Of a stretch of 64,000 nt of DNA, positions 55,515 through 64,000 are shown piece by piece. The stretch's first letter is position 1, and every line of letters starts with the position of its first letter. A program made the translations under genes and the position numbers. Under the pieces are notes generated by a model. The model searched no databases. It worked only from the letters and a program-made list of their open reading frames with translations, and was not told the origin of the DNA. The stretch lies in assembly GCF_001244545.1 (NCBI RefSeq), contig NZ_LN852696.1:186001-250000 (forward strand). Reading direction: 5' to 3'. This stretch comes from Candidatus Stoquefichus sp. SB1. GTDB taxonomy: Bacteria > Bacillota_I > Bacilli_A > Erysipelotrichales > Coprobacillaceae.

Positions 55515-56885
55515 ATGAATGGACTTAGAAATTATATAGGATCTAAAGCCTTTTATAAACGTGCTTGTCTGATTGCTATTCCATTAGGATTACAGCAGTT
55601 AATTACAAGCTGTATGGGAATTATTGATTCGCTTATGGTCTCTTGGATTGGTCAGGTTACAGCTGTTGGAACAGCCGTTCAATTAGAAACATTATGTACA
55701 TCAGTTTCTTGGGCATGTGCGGCAGGGGTAGGTATTTATTCGGTTCAGTTTTTTGGTGCTGGTGATTTAAAGAACTTGAGACGTTCATTTGGGTTGAGTC
55801 TCGTATTGGCAGTTATTTCTGGGGGATTTTGGTTTTTATTAGCTGCATTTTTTGGTAAGGATATTTTAAGTTTTTATATACAGGATGTGACAGTAGTTAA
55901 TAATGGCTTGCAATATTTAAACATTGCTATGTTTTCTTATATTTTTTTAGCTTTAGAATTTGCTTTTAATATCATTTATCGCAATATCAATAAACCACGA
56001 GTTCCTTTGTTTATTGGTTTAATGACTATGGTTATCAATGTAGTCTGTAACTATGTTTTTATTTTTGGATTATATGGTTTTCCTGAAATGGGAATCCAAG
56101 GAGCAGCGTTAGGAACCTGCATGGCTCATATGAGTGGGGTTATTGTTCATTTTATTTATGCCTATCATACTCATCAGCCATTTCTTGGTCATTTCCATGA
56201 ATTGTTTTCTTTTGATACATTATTTGTTAAAAATATTATGCGTAAGACTCAACCAATGATTATTAATGAGTTATTCTTTGGCTTTGGGTCGACTTTATTT
56301 ATTAAAGCTTTTGGTGCTTTAGGAACAAGTTCAATGGATGCTTATTATGTAGGTGCAAAGATTTCAGATATTTTTTATGCTTTTGCTAACGGTTTTTCAA
56401 ATGCAGTTGCTGCTATTATTGGAATGTCTTTGGGGGCTGGCGATATTGATAAAGCCAAACGTGAAGCTAATTATTTCGTCAGTATGGCCATTTGTTTATC
56501 GGTTGGAGTGATGGGATTAATTTTCACAGCTGCACCATTATTCGTTTCTATTTTTGATCTTAATAGTTTTTCCGTTATTCATGAGGCTATCTTAATTGTT
56601 AAAGTTTTTGCTTTAAGAATTGCTTTACGTTTCTTTATTGTCATTGTCTTTTCATCACTTCGTGCTGGTGGTGATTCAAAAGTATTAACAATTTTAGATA
56701 GTGGATTAATGTGGAGCATAGGTATTCCGCTCGCTTTTTTAAGTGTTCATTTCTTCCATATCCATAGTATTGCTCTTGTCTTTTTGATTTGTCAAATTGA
56801 ACAGGTTATTCGTGTTTGTTTTGGTATGAAACGTTATGCTAAAGGAGAATGGGCCATTAATTTGACAGCTTTGATTTCTAAATAA
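55515..56885 (+). CDS. MATE family efflux protein
   Basis: A 456-residue membrane protein with about 12 helices of the multidrug and toxin extrusion family. IPLGLQQLITSCMGIIDSLM and the repeated second half with FGFGSTLFIKAFGALG are typical. Start at 55515, seven bases after GGGGG; an ATG six bases earlier touches the ribosome site. It may export an unwanted compound, perhaps the amine released by the deglycases; that link is only positional. Confidence 0.88.
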   Translation: MNGLRNYIGSKAFYKRACLIAIPLGLQQLITSCMGIIDSLMVSWIGQVTAVGTAVQLETLCTSVSWACAAGVGIYSVQFFGAGDLKNLRRSFGLSLVLAVISGGFWFLLAAFFGKDILSFYIQDVTVVNNGLQYLNIAMFSYIFLALEFAFNIIYRNINKPRVPLFIGLMTMVINVVCNYVFIFGLYGFPEMGIQGAALGTCMAHMSGVIVHFIYAYHTHQPFLGHFHELFSFDTLFVKNIMRKTQPMIINELFFGFGSTLFIKAFGALGTSSMDAYYVGAKISDIFYAFANGFSNAVAAIIGMSLGAGDIDKAKREANYFVSMAICLSVGVMGLIFTAAPLFVSIFDLNSFSVIHEAILIVKVFALRIALRFFIVIVFSSLRAGGDSKVLTILDSGLMWSIGIPLAFLSVHFFHIHSIALVFLICQIEQVIRVCFGMKRYAKGEWAINLTALISK

Positions 56886-56960
56886 GAAAAGCCATTATAT
56901 ATCCCTTTGAATGATGTAAAATAAAGATAGATTCAACTGTCTAACCTCTTTATGCTTTAC

Positions 56961-57041
56961 AAGTGTCGAAACGTGTTGAGAAGTGTTGAAAATATCAATG
57001 TTTATCCAAATAATTAAAAAGTGTGTCAAAGAATTCAACAC
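56961..57041. repeat. GTGTTGAA repeat array upstream of the levR-like gene
   Basis: Three adjoining ten-base units, AAGTGTCGAA, ACGTGTTGAG and AAGTGTTGAA (56961-56990), then GTGTCAAA (57023-57030) and the inverted form TTCAACAC (57034-57041). The ten-base period puts the units on one face of the helix. Likely a binding array for a regulator of the 57125 gene. Confidence 0.55.
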
Positions 57042-57063
57042 TAATGTTATAAGATGTCATAAT
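57034..57063 (+). promoter_or_regulatory. Promoter of the levR-like gene with operator word, site 3
   Basis: TTCAAC (57034-57039), 18 bases, CATAAT (57058-57063). The spacer contains TGTTATAAGATGT (57045-57057), identical to 13 bases of the words at 52893 and 52924 and again abutting the -10. Confidence 0.6.
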
Positions 57064-57124
57064 ACGATATAGTAGAGTTGTCAGGCAGGGATGAATCAGA
57101 AAACTCATGAAAGGATGATAAAAA

Positions 57125-59848
57125 ATGGCCAGTAGTACAAAAGATCTTATATTAAACTATCTGAGTGATCTGAGTGAAAACTTTGATTTCACACAAGTCC
57201 AGCATTTCACTGCTTCTTCGATTAGTGATGAAATGCATATCAGTAGAAGCCTTGCAAGTCAATATCTCAATGAACTCGTTAAAGAAAAGTCAGTTATGAA
57301 AATTAACTCTCGACCTGTTTACTTCTTACATCGTCAAAAAATGGAGGAACTTTATCAGACAACATTTCAAGATGATGACTTCTATGATTTAGAAGAAGTT
57401 AAGCAATATGTGATGAATCACTCTCAAGGAGTAGGAGATTATTCTCATATTATTGGAAGTGACAAGTCTTTAACAGGTGTTATTAAACAATTACGAGAAA
57501 GCATTGAGTATCCACCAGCCGGTTTACCAGTTGTTGTGTATGGTGAAAAAGGTGCTGGTAAACGTACTTTGTGTACAACAGTCTATGAAAATGCTGCAAG
57601 AAAGGGAATTATTGGAGAAAATACAAAACTTGTGAAATTAGAATTTTCTCCACATAATCAAGAAGAACTTCTTCAGAGTGTCTTTGGACAAAAGAATAAG
57701 CCAGGATTGATTGAAACAAATCATCAAATTGTCTTTATTTTCTGTGGAGCACAGCATATGTCAGAAGCTTTCCAAACACAATTATGTCAATTGATGGAAG
57801 CTGATAAGAATCATATGTCTATGAATCATAAAAATAAAATTATTCGTTATATGTTTGTGAGTGATTTACATCCAAGTTTATTTATGAGCGAAAGACTTTT
57901 AAAGAATATTCCTGTAATTGTGAAAGTTCCTTCCTTAACAGACAAAAGCAATGAAGAAAAAGAAGAATTAATCATTTACTTTGTTCAACAAGAAGGCAAG
58001 AAAATGAATAAAACAATGAAAATCAGTAATGTTGTTTTACGTGCTCTTGTCAATGGAGATTACGATAACAATATGATCGGTCTTCAATCTACAATTCGCA
58101 TTATGTGTGCAAGTGCACTTAGAGAAAGTGCAGGTAAAAACGAAGCCATTATTCACACATATCATTTACCAGAACATCTTCTCCAAACAATGCCAATTAT
58201 GATTAATGAAGATGTCATCTACATCAATACAACAACTTACAAAAAAAGTGAACAAATTGAATTTATCTTAGATTACTTCAACCGTATCCTAAAGCCTTTT
58301 GTCAAAACACAGAGTTTTCTAGAATCAGTTAATGAAAGTAAACATAACTTTGATTTATTAAGTGATTATCTTTCTTACAAGCAAAGAATACCACCTGAAA
58401 GAATCAAAGGAACAGAAATATCATTATCCAATATGATGGATATTGTCTTAAAAAAACGTTATATCAATTTACCAAGTGGTTTTTGTACAACCTTGGCTAA
58501 ATTAATTTATATTAATGATTTGTATAGTTCATCTATCCAAAAATGGCAACAGGATAATCGGAATTTGATTGATGATGTTCTTTCACAAATGAAAGAACAC
58601 CTCTTCAATGAATCATTAATTGTTGAAGATATTATAAGATTAATGAGTACAAACTTAGAAATTCATGCAACTGATTTCTTATCTGTAATTATGATGGTTT
58701 ATTTACAACATTATAATTCAGAATTGACGAATCGAAAGATTTTTGGAATCATTGTCTGTCATGGTTATTCAACAGCAACAAGTATTGCAGATGCTGTGAA
58801 TAGTTTACTTGAAACATATGTTTTTGATGCTGTTGATATGCCACTAGATATTACAGTAGATGAAATTAAAGAAATATTGATGGAAAAATTGAATCGTATG
58901 AATACCAATGCTGATGTTATTGTGATGGTAGATATGGGGTCTCTTGAACAGCTTGGTAAAAGTTTAAGTAGTGCAATTAATTGTAATGTTGGAGTGATTA
59001 ATAATGTTTCTACAAGATTAGCACTTAATGTTGCCAATTGTATCTTAAATGAGAAAGATATGAAAACGACATTACAAAAAGTAAGTGAAGATTCGCTTGC
59101 TCATTATACAATTATTGATCGTAAAAAGAATGATACGATATTATTTACAAGTGAAAGTGGCATTCATATGGCCCAAAGAATGAGAGAATTATTTGAAAAT
59201 AGTTTTCCTCTTCAAGTACCAGTTGATTTAGAGGTCTGTGATTATAACCAGCTCTTAGCAAGTGGTTCAAATCATGAGATTTTTACAAGTAGTAATGTCC
59301 TGTTTATGACAGGGACAGCAAATCCACAAATTGAAGGTCAAATCTTTATTGCCTTAGAAGAAATTATTTCAGGCAATAACATTGATATTATTATGAAACG
59401 TTTATCTAAATATTTAAAACCAGATGAATTAAATCAGTTATTAGATGATTTAAGAAAGAATTTTACATTACAGAATGTTGTTGGATACTTAACGATTTTA
59501 AATCCAAAGGTATTATTAGATAATGTCAGTCAAGCTGTAGAAGAATTACAAGATCATCTTGAAAAGAGATTTGGTGGAAAAACACTGATTGGTATTTATA
59601 TTCATGTTTGTTGTTTGATTGAAAGATTGGTTACAAAATCTGCTATTACTGAATTTGATCATTTAGAAGATTTTGAAAAACATAATCAAAGTTTTATACA
59701 AGATGTTCATGATTCCTTTCAAACATTATCTAAGCGTTATAATGTGACTTTTCCAACGAGTGAAATCGCTTATTTGTATGAATTTATTGCAGCTGATGAA
59801 AAAAGATTTGGAGATGGTGAATTATTATCAAAATTAGAGAAGAAATAG
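57125..59848 (+). CDS. LevR/ManR-family PTS regulator with degenerate AAA+ domain
   Basis: A 907-residue regulator. Parts in order: a winged helix (about 1-75), an AAA+ domain (about 105-330, Walker A-like GEKGAGKRT), PRD1 (about 440-545), a mannose-type EIIA domain (about 545-670, His in IVCHGYST), an EIIB-like domain without its Cys (SESG) and PRD2 (about 790-895, His in YIHVCCL). In LevR proteins the AAA+ domain drives sigma-54 promoters through a GAFTGA loop; here that loop and the Walker B acidic pair (FIFCGA) are missing. It probably controls the PTS genes that follow by another route. Confidence 0.88.
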   Translation: MASSTKDLILNYLSDLSENFDFTQVQHFTASSISDEMHISRSLASQYLNELVKEKSVMKINSRPVYFLHRQKMEELYQTTFQDDDFYDLEEVKQYVMNHSQGVGDYSHIIGSDKSLTGVIKQLRESIEYPPAGLPVVVYGEKGAGKRTLCTTVYENAARKGIIGENTKLVKLEFSPHNQEELLQSVFGQKNKPGLIETNHQIVFIFCGAQHMSEAFQTQLCQLMEADKNHMSMNHKNKIIRYMFVSDLHPSLFMSERLLKNIPVIVKVPSLTDKSNEEKEELIIYFVQQEGKKMNKTMKISNVVLRALVNGDYDNNMIGLQSTIRIMCASALRESAGKNEAIIHTYHLPEHLLQTMPIMINEDVIYINTTTYKKSEQIEFILDYFNRILKPFVKTQSFLESVNESKHNFDLLSDYLSYKQRIPPERIKGTEISLSNMMDIVLKKRYINLPSGFCTTLAKLIYINDLYSSSIQKWQQDNRNLIDDVLSQMKEHLFNESLIVEDIIRLMSTNLEIHATDFLSVIMMVYLQHYNSELTNRKIFGIIVCHGYSTATSIADAVNSLLETYVFDAVDMPLDITVDEIKEILMEKLNRMNTNADVIVMVDMGSLEQLGKSLSSAINCNVGVINNVSTRLALNVANCILNEKDMKTTLQKVSEDSLAHYTIIDRKKNDTILFTSESGIHMAQRMRELFENSFPLQVPVDLEVCDYNQLLASGSNHEIFTSSNVLFMTGTANPQIEGQIFIALEEIISGNNIDIIMKRLSKYLKPDELNQLLDDLRKNFTLQNVVGYLTILNPKVLLDNVSQAVEELQDHLEKRFGGKTLIGIYIHVCCLIERLVTKSAITEFDHLEDFEKHNQSFIQDVHDSFQTLSKRYNVTFPTSEIAYLYEFIAADEKRFGDGELLSKLEKK

Positions 59849-59858
59849 GGGATAGGAA

Positions 59859-60284
59859 ATGGAAAGAGAAAAGAAAGTTGTTATAGCAACACATGGTCAT
59901 CTTGCTGAGGGATTTGTGAGTGCCCTTAAGATTATTGTGGGTGATAATCCACAGGTGACAAGTGTATGTGGATATACAACACCGGATTTTAATTTAGATG
60001 AAACAATTGAAAATATCATGAAAAATCATGATTTTGAAGCATTTGATTTGGTTATATGTACAGATATGATGGGTGGAAGTGTCAATAATGGCTTTATTAA
60101 GTATTTAGGTCAATATCCATTCCATTTGGTAACAAATATCAATTTAGCCTTTTTGGTTGATTTGTTGTTAACACCTGGTGGTATCAATAAAGCAATGCTA
60201 ACAAATAAGGTAAATGAAGAGTTAGTATCTGTAAAATATATTAATAATGTCGTTGAAAGTTTTACTGATGAAGATGATTTATAA
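59859..60284 (+). CDS. PTS mannose-family EIIA
   Basis: A 141-residue phosphocarrier with the phosphorylated His12 in IATHGHLAEG and the CTDMMGGSVNNGF loop. It accepts phosphate from HPr and hands it to EIIB. It begins ten bases after the regulator stop, so the regulator and PTS share a transcript. Confidence 0.94.
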   Translation: MEREKKVVIATHGHLAEGFVSALKIIVGDNPQVTSVCGYTTPDFNLDETIENIMKNHDFEAFDLVICTDMMGGSVNNGFIKYLGQYPFHLVTNINLAFLVDLLLTPGGINKAMLTNKVNEELVSVKYINNVVESFTDEDDL

Positions 60285-60302
60285 AAGGATGGAGGTGAAA
60301 GA

Positions 60303-60767
60303 ATGATTAAGGCAGTTAGAATTGATCATCGATTGGTACATGGTCAGGTCGCATTTACTTGGACACATTTCTTAGCAGCAACAAGAATTATTGTTATTGA
60401 TGATAAGGCTGCAAATGATGAATTTCAAAAGATGGCATTAAATATGTCTAAACCAGCTGGGGTGAAGTTAAATATTTTCACTGTTGAAAAGGCTTTATCA
60501 AAGATGGCAAAAGTAGAAACATTAAATGATACAATCTTTATCATTTTTGGTGGAACGCATGATGCAGCAAGATTTATAGAGGCATATCCAAAGATTAAGG
60601 AAATTAATTATGGAGGGATTGCTAAAAAAGAGGGATCAAATTCGTATGGTGATGTTGTTTATTTAAACGCTGAGGAAGTCGCTGATACGAAAAAGATATT
60701 AAGCTGTGGAACAAAAATCTTTATGCAACAGCTTCCAACGAGTAAAAAAGAAGAATTAAAATTATAG
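60303..60767 (+). CDS. PTS mannose-family EIIB
   Basis: A 154-residue phosphocarrier. The phosphorylated His13 lies in RIDHRLVHGQVAFTW, the signature of this family. GGAGGTGAAAG precedes the start. It is a separate polypeptide here, not fused to EIIA as in ManX. Confidence 0.95.
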   Translation: MIKAVRIDHRLVHGQVAFTWTHFLAATRIIVIDDKAANDEFQKMALNMSKPAGVKLNIFTVEKALSKMAKVETLNDTIFIIFGGTHDAARFIEAYPKIKEINYGGIAKKEGSNSYGDVVYLNAEEVADTKKILSCGTKIFMQQLPTSKKEELKL

Positions 60768-60785
60768 GATTGAGGAGGAAAAAGG

Positions 60786-61583
60786 ATGTTAATAGAAGCA
60801 ATTATCGTGGGATTGATTGCAGTCTTTGCAAGAATTGATTCACGTATGTTAGGACGTTTAAATTTTGAAAGACCATTAATTACATGTACACTTGTAGGTT
60901 TGTTCTTGGGAGATGTGAAAACTGGTTTGGCAGTTGGAGCATCAATGGAAATGGTAAGTTTAGGATTTATGAGTATTGGAGCTTCTGGCTTTGATATGAA
61001 TATGGGATCTATTGCTGGGTGTGCTTTGGTTATTATGACAGGAGCAAATATTGAAACAGCTTTAGCAATTGCAACACCAATGACTTTATTGATTACATTG
61101 ATTGAAACTGGAGCAAGTGTTGTTCGTATCAGTATGACTCATATGTGTGATAATTATGTTGATAATGGTGAATATCAAAAAGCGAAGATGGTTGATATTT
61201 TCTGGGGTCCATTATTATATGCAGTTTGTACTTTTGTTCCTGTATTTATGGCTGTTTATTTAGGTGCTGATGTTATTAATGCAATTGTTAATGCAGTTCC
61301 TGAATTTGTATTAAATGGAATTACTTTGGGAGCTAATTTGGTTGCCTTCTTTGGTTTTGCTATGTTGTTGTCAGTTATGATTAATAAGAAAAATGCAATA
61401 TTCTTCTTCTTAGGATTTGCGATTGCAGCTTATTCAGGATTAAGTTTAACTGCAATTGCTGTGATTTCAGTGATTATGGCTGTCTTATTTTATCAGTTGA
61501 AATATGGTGATGGTTCATCTCTTCAAGGAGCAGGAGCAAGCGTTGATGAGTTAGATGAACTTGATGATGAATTAGATGATTAG
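60786..61583 (+). CDS. PTS mannose-family EIIC
   Basis: A 265-residue membrane subunit with seven or more helices. RIDSRMLGRLNFERP, GLFLGDVKTGLAVGASMEM and MNMGSIAGCALV are family motifs. The tail is very acidic (VDELDELDDELDD). It forms the sugar channel with EIID. Confidence 0.94.
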   Translation: MLIEAIIVGLIAVFARIDSRMLGRLNFERPLITCTLVGLFLGDVKTGLAVGASMEMVSLGFMSIGASGFDMNMGSIAGCALVIMTGANIETALAIATPMTLLITLIETGASVVRISMTHMCDNYVDNGEYQKAKMVDIFWGPLLYAVCTFVPVFMAVYLGADVINAIVNAVPEFVLNGITLGANLVAFFGFAMLLSVMINKKNAIFFFLGFAIAAYSGLSLTAIAVISVIMAVLFYQLKYGDGSSLQGAGASVDELDELDDELDD

Positions 61584-61595
61584 GAGGAGAAAAAG

Positions 61596-62432
61596 ATGTC
61601 ACAAAAAGGATTAGAAGCACAAAGAAATTATCCATTACGTAAAAAAGTTAGAGAGTTTTTCTGGGGTGGATGGTGTATGCAGACAAACTGGAACTATGAA
61701 AGACAGATGAATACAGCATTCATGTGGGGAATTTCTAAAACAATTGATCGTCTGTATCCCAATCCAGATGAAGATGAAAAGAAAAAAGAAAGATATCGTG
61801 CAGGGTTAGAGTTCTTTAATATTACACCACAATTTGGTTCATTCGTATTAGGTTTGACTGCTGCAATGGAAGAAGAATATGCTGAAAAACCAGAAGTCTT
61901 TGATCCTAAAATGATTACATCAGTCAAAACGGCTTTGATGGGTCCATTATCTGGAATTGGTGATTCTCTGTTCCAAGGGACAGTAAGAATTATTGCAATG
62001 AGTATTGGTATTTCATTAGCTCAGCAAGGATCAATCTTAGGTCCGATCTTAGCGATGTTGATTTCATTTGGAGTTAGTTTCCCAATTACATGGTTTGGTG
62101 GGAAGTTAGGTTATACAAAAGGACAAGAATTAATTCGTCAAATTTCTGAAAGTAACTTAATGGATAAATTAATGTATGGATGTTCCATTGCTGGATTAAT
62201 GGTTGTTGGTGGAATGTCTGCAACATTAGTTAATGTTACAACACCACTTAAATATGGTGAAACATTGATTGTTCAGGAGATTTTAGATGGTATTATGCCA
62301 ATGATGTTACCATTAGCATTAACTGGTTTTATGTATTTCTTAGTGAAAAAGGGTGTTCACCCAATCGCAATTGTTGTTTGTTGCTTTATTGCTGGAATTA
62401 TCTTAAATTACTTTGGTATTTTAGCAGCTTAG
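61596..62432 (+). CDS. PTS mannose-family EIID
   Basis: A 278-residue membrane subunit. FFWGGWCMQTNWNYERQMN at the N-terminus, FFNITPQFGSFVLGLTAAMEE, LMGPLSGIGDSLFQGT and the two C-terminal helices match the family. It follows EIIC by 12 bases with AGGAGG upstream. Such four-part PTSs import mannose, fructosamines or related sugars; the deglycase next to it points to glycated amino acids. Confidence 0.94.
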   Translation: MSQKGLEAQRNYPLRKKVREFFWGGWCMQTNWNYERQMNTAFMWGISKTIDRLYPNPDEDEKKKERYRAGLEFFNITPQFGSFVLGLTAAMEEEYAEKPEVFDPKMITSVKTALMGPLSGIGDSLFQGTVRIIAMSIGISLAQQGSILGPILAMLISFGVSFPITWFGGKLGYTKGQELIRQISESNLMDKLMYGCSIAGLMVVGGMSATLVNVTTPLKYGETLIVQEILDGIMPMMLPLALTGFMYFLVKKGVHPIAIVVCCFIAGIILNYFGILAA

Positions 62433-62503
62433 AATTTACTTAGTCATAAGTTAATTCATAGATTATTGAACGTTAGAAAAGGATAAAGAGGAGGAAAAGG
62501 AAA

Positions 62504-63469
62504 ATGTTCGATGTTAAAAAAATGATTGAAGAGATTACTTCAAAAAAAGAAATCAAAAATATTAGTTTTACTGGAGTAGGAGGTTCATTAGCTTGTTTCT
62601 ATGCACCATATTATTATGTGACAAGAGAAGCTAAAAATGTGACAACAAGCTATACATCATCAAATGAATTTGTTCATGATACACCATCATGTATAGGGGA
62701 AAATTCAATTGTTGTGATTTCATCACGTGGTGGAAATACTGCTGAAACAGTTGAAGCTGGACGTGTTGCTAAAAAATTAGGAGCAACTGTTATTGGTATG
62801 ACACATGAAGAAGGAGACAATGGAATTCATGAAGTTTCTGATTATGTCATCTTATTTAAAGATTTATCTGAGGATGTTTATGAGGTCAGCAAAACTGGAT
62901 ATATCTTACGTATTGCAGTTGAAACATTACATCAAGTTGAAGGAACTGGAAAATATGAATTGATGATTGATGCAATGAAAAAAATGAATACTCTTGTTCC
63001 TGCAGCTGAAAAAGCAATTATTCCAGAAGCTATTCAATTTTCAATCAATTATAAAAATGATAATATCATTTATACAATGGGATCAGGAACAGCATGGTCT
63101 GCTGCTCAACAACAACAAATTTGTATTTTAATGGAAATGCAATGGATCAACTCTGCAGTTATTCATACTGGTGAATTCTTCCATGGACCATTTGAAATTA
63201 CAGATCCAGATACAGCATTCTTATTACTTAAATCAACTGGTAAGACAAAACCATTAGATGAAAGAGCAATCTCATTCTTAAGTCAATATAATCATCATTT
63301 CACAGTTATTGATGGTGAAAAATATGGTATGAATGATTTAGGTGAAGTCAGTGAATACTTCGATTATGATTTCCATACAGCAATGTTAGGTGTATTCAAT
63401 AACTTACTTGCAGATATGAGAAATCATCCATTAAGTAAAAGAAAATATATGTGGAAATATAAATATTAA
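62504..63469 (+). CDS. SIS domain deglycase (FrlB/GfrF-like)
   Basis: A 321-residue double-SIS protein, similar in plan to the one at 52962. Phosphosugar loops are FTGVGGSLACFYAP, ISSRGGNTAETVEAG and YTMGSGTAWSAAQQ. EFFHGPFEITD and the end NHPLSKRKYMWKYKY are shared with the other copy. It probably splits a glycated amino acid 6-phosphate imported by the PTS encoded just upstream. In Salmonella the gfr operon has two such deglycases, for glucoselysine and fructoselysine; the same split of duties is likely here. Confidence 0.86.
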   Translation: MFDVKKMIEEITSKKEIKNISFTGVGGSLACFYAPYYYVTREAKNVTTSYTSSNEFVHDTPSCIGENSIVVISSRGGNTAETVEAGRVAKKLGATVIGMTHEEGDNGIHEVSDYVILFKDLSEDVYEVSKTGYILRIAVETLHQVEGTGKYELMIDAMKKMNTLVPAAEKAIIPEAIQFSINYKNDNIIYTMGSGTAWSAAQQQQICILMEMQWINSAVIHTGEFFHGPFEITDPDTAFLLLKSTGKTKPLDERAISFLSQYNHHFTVIDGEKYGMNDLGEVSEYFDYDFHTAMLGVFNNLLADMRNHPLSKRKYMWKYKY

Positions 63470-63477
63470 GAGTGATG

Positions 63478-63511
63478 TCTGGCAATGCAAATTGCCAGAT
63501 TCATTCTTTTT
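63478..63511 (+). terminator. Terminator after the PTS/SIS operon
   Basis: Stem TCTGGCAAT/ATTGCCAGA with loop GCAA; the T run comes six bases later, so strength is uncertain. Confidence 0.6.
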
Positions 63512-63524
63512 AAGGAGGTAAAAA

Positions 63525-64000
63525 ATGTTTCGTAAGATGCGTCGATATAAACAAGAACTTTCACTTCAAGAAAGTCAAGCCGTTTTAATGAGAGGAACTT
63601 CAGGTGTATTAGCAGTGTTGGGTGATGATGATTATCCATATGCTGTTCCTTTAAGTTATTTGTATGATGGTTCAAGAATTATTTTTCATATGGCTAAAAC
63701 AGGTCATAAGATGGATGCTATTGAAAAGCATTCAAAGGTTTCTTTTTGTGTCATTGATCAAGATCAAATTGTTGAAGAAAAGTATACAACATATTTTAGA
63801 AGTGTGATTGTTTTTGGTAAGGCTCATATTTTATCTGAAGAGATAGAGAAACGTGAAGCTTTTGAAAACTTTGCAGCTAAGTATTCACCTCGTGATGAAA
63901 AAGGCAGAAAAGCAGAAATTCAAAAACTATTTCAGCAGACAATGATTGTTGTTATTGAGATTGAACATATGAGTGGTAAAGAAGCCATTGAGTTAAAAAA
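63525..64000 (+). CDS. NimA-like FMN flavoprotein (pyridoxamine 5'-phosphate oxidase family), 3' end outside window
   Basis: The first 158 residues of a flavin-binding split-barrel protein; the frame is open to the window end, so a few residues at most may be missing. TAAGGAGGT lies just before the ATG. LQESQAVLMRGTSGVLAVLGD, YPYAVPLSYLYD, IIFHMAKTGHKMDAI and KVSFCVID match the nitroimidazole-resistance NimA/5-nitroimidazole reductase-like family. It probably reduces small nitro or quinone compounds with FMN. Separated from the SIS gene by a hairpin. Confidence 0.85.
   Translation, partial: MFRKMRRYKQELSLQESQAVLMRGTSGVLAVLGDDDYPYAVPLSYLYDGSRIIFHMAKTGHKMDAIEKHSKVSFCVIDQDQIVEEKYTTYFRSVIVFGKAHILSEEIEKREAFENFAAKYSPRDEKGRKAEIQKLFQQTMIVVIEIEHMSGKEAIELK

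Noticed and set aside
57000-57124. Sigma-54 promoter before the LevR-like gene
   Set aside because: No TGGC and TGC pair with the required spacing is present.

Overview
The window is AT-rich, low-GC Bacillota DNA. Short operons with AGGAGG-type ribosome sites, a large set of phosphotransferase (PTS) sugar systems and GH1 phospho-glycosidases, LicT, LevR and PRD regulators, and the absence of outer-membrane or sporulation genes suggest a gut Erysipelotrichia-like fermenter. That placement is inferred from gene content and style, not from a marker gene. I saw no rRNA, tRNA, CRISPR array or insertion sequence.

Layout. 1-3765: end of a beta-glucoside operon (truncated GH1, RDD membrane protein, cellobiose-type EIIC, AEC-family transporter). 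3766-4783: two tandem copies of a probable type I toxin-antitoxin module, each with a 30-residue hydrophobic toxin on the minus strand and a convergent antisense RNA. 4784-9199: an SDR oxidoreductase, a preQ1-I riboswitch with the queuosine-precursor transporter QueT, an AI-2E-type permease and an Xaa-Pro aminopeptidase. 9375-15753: a membrane XRE regulator and three cyclic-di-GMP proteins. 15889-17625: oligoendopeptidase F. 17680-22143: a LicT-controlled beta-glucoside PTS operon with two separate antiterminator/terminator sites. 22228-26884: a membrane protein, a LytTR/DUF3021 pair, and a TetR-controlled ABC exporter with matching operators. 27039-27929: an Rpn-type nuclease/transposase gene whose start codon lies in a long inverted repeat.

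28140-37894 holds a PTS permease, an IclR regulator, and a run of UxuA, GH1, an IlvD/Edd dehydratase, a small membrane protein, KDPG aldolase, KDG kinase and a second GH1. Together these look like a route that imports an aldonate- or uronate-containing glycoside, splits it, and sends the acid through 2-keto-3-deoxygluconate to pyruvate and glyceraldehyde-3-phosphate. 38101-46029 is a PRD regulator with a full cellobiose-type PTS (EIIA, EIIB, EIIC), an M42 peptidase, then an M24 peptidase, a MalY-type C-S lyase and another RDD protein. 46088-52830 is mixed: D-2-hydroxyacid dehydrogenase, an unusual protein ending in an EIIB domain, a sugar acetyltransferase, a ChbG-like deacetylase, shikimate dehydrogenase, RdgB, TrmL, a DUF1461 membrane protein and a C39-like peptidase.

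52962-63469 looks like an Amadori-product (fructoselysine/glucoselysine-type) locus: two FrlB-like SIS deglycases, a HAD phosphatase, a GntR regulator, a MATE exporter, a LevR-family regulator and a complete mannose-family PTS. A shared 13-base operator-like word abuts the -10 box of both the first SIS gene and the levR-like gene and ties the two halves together. The window ends inside a NimA-like flavoprotein gene.
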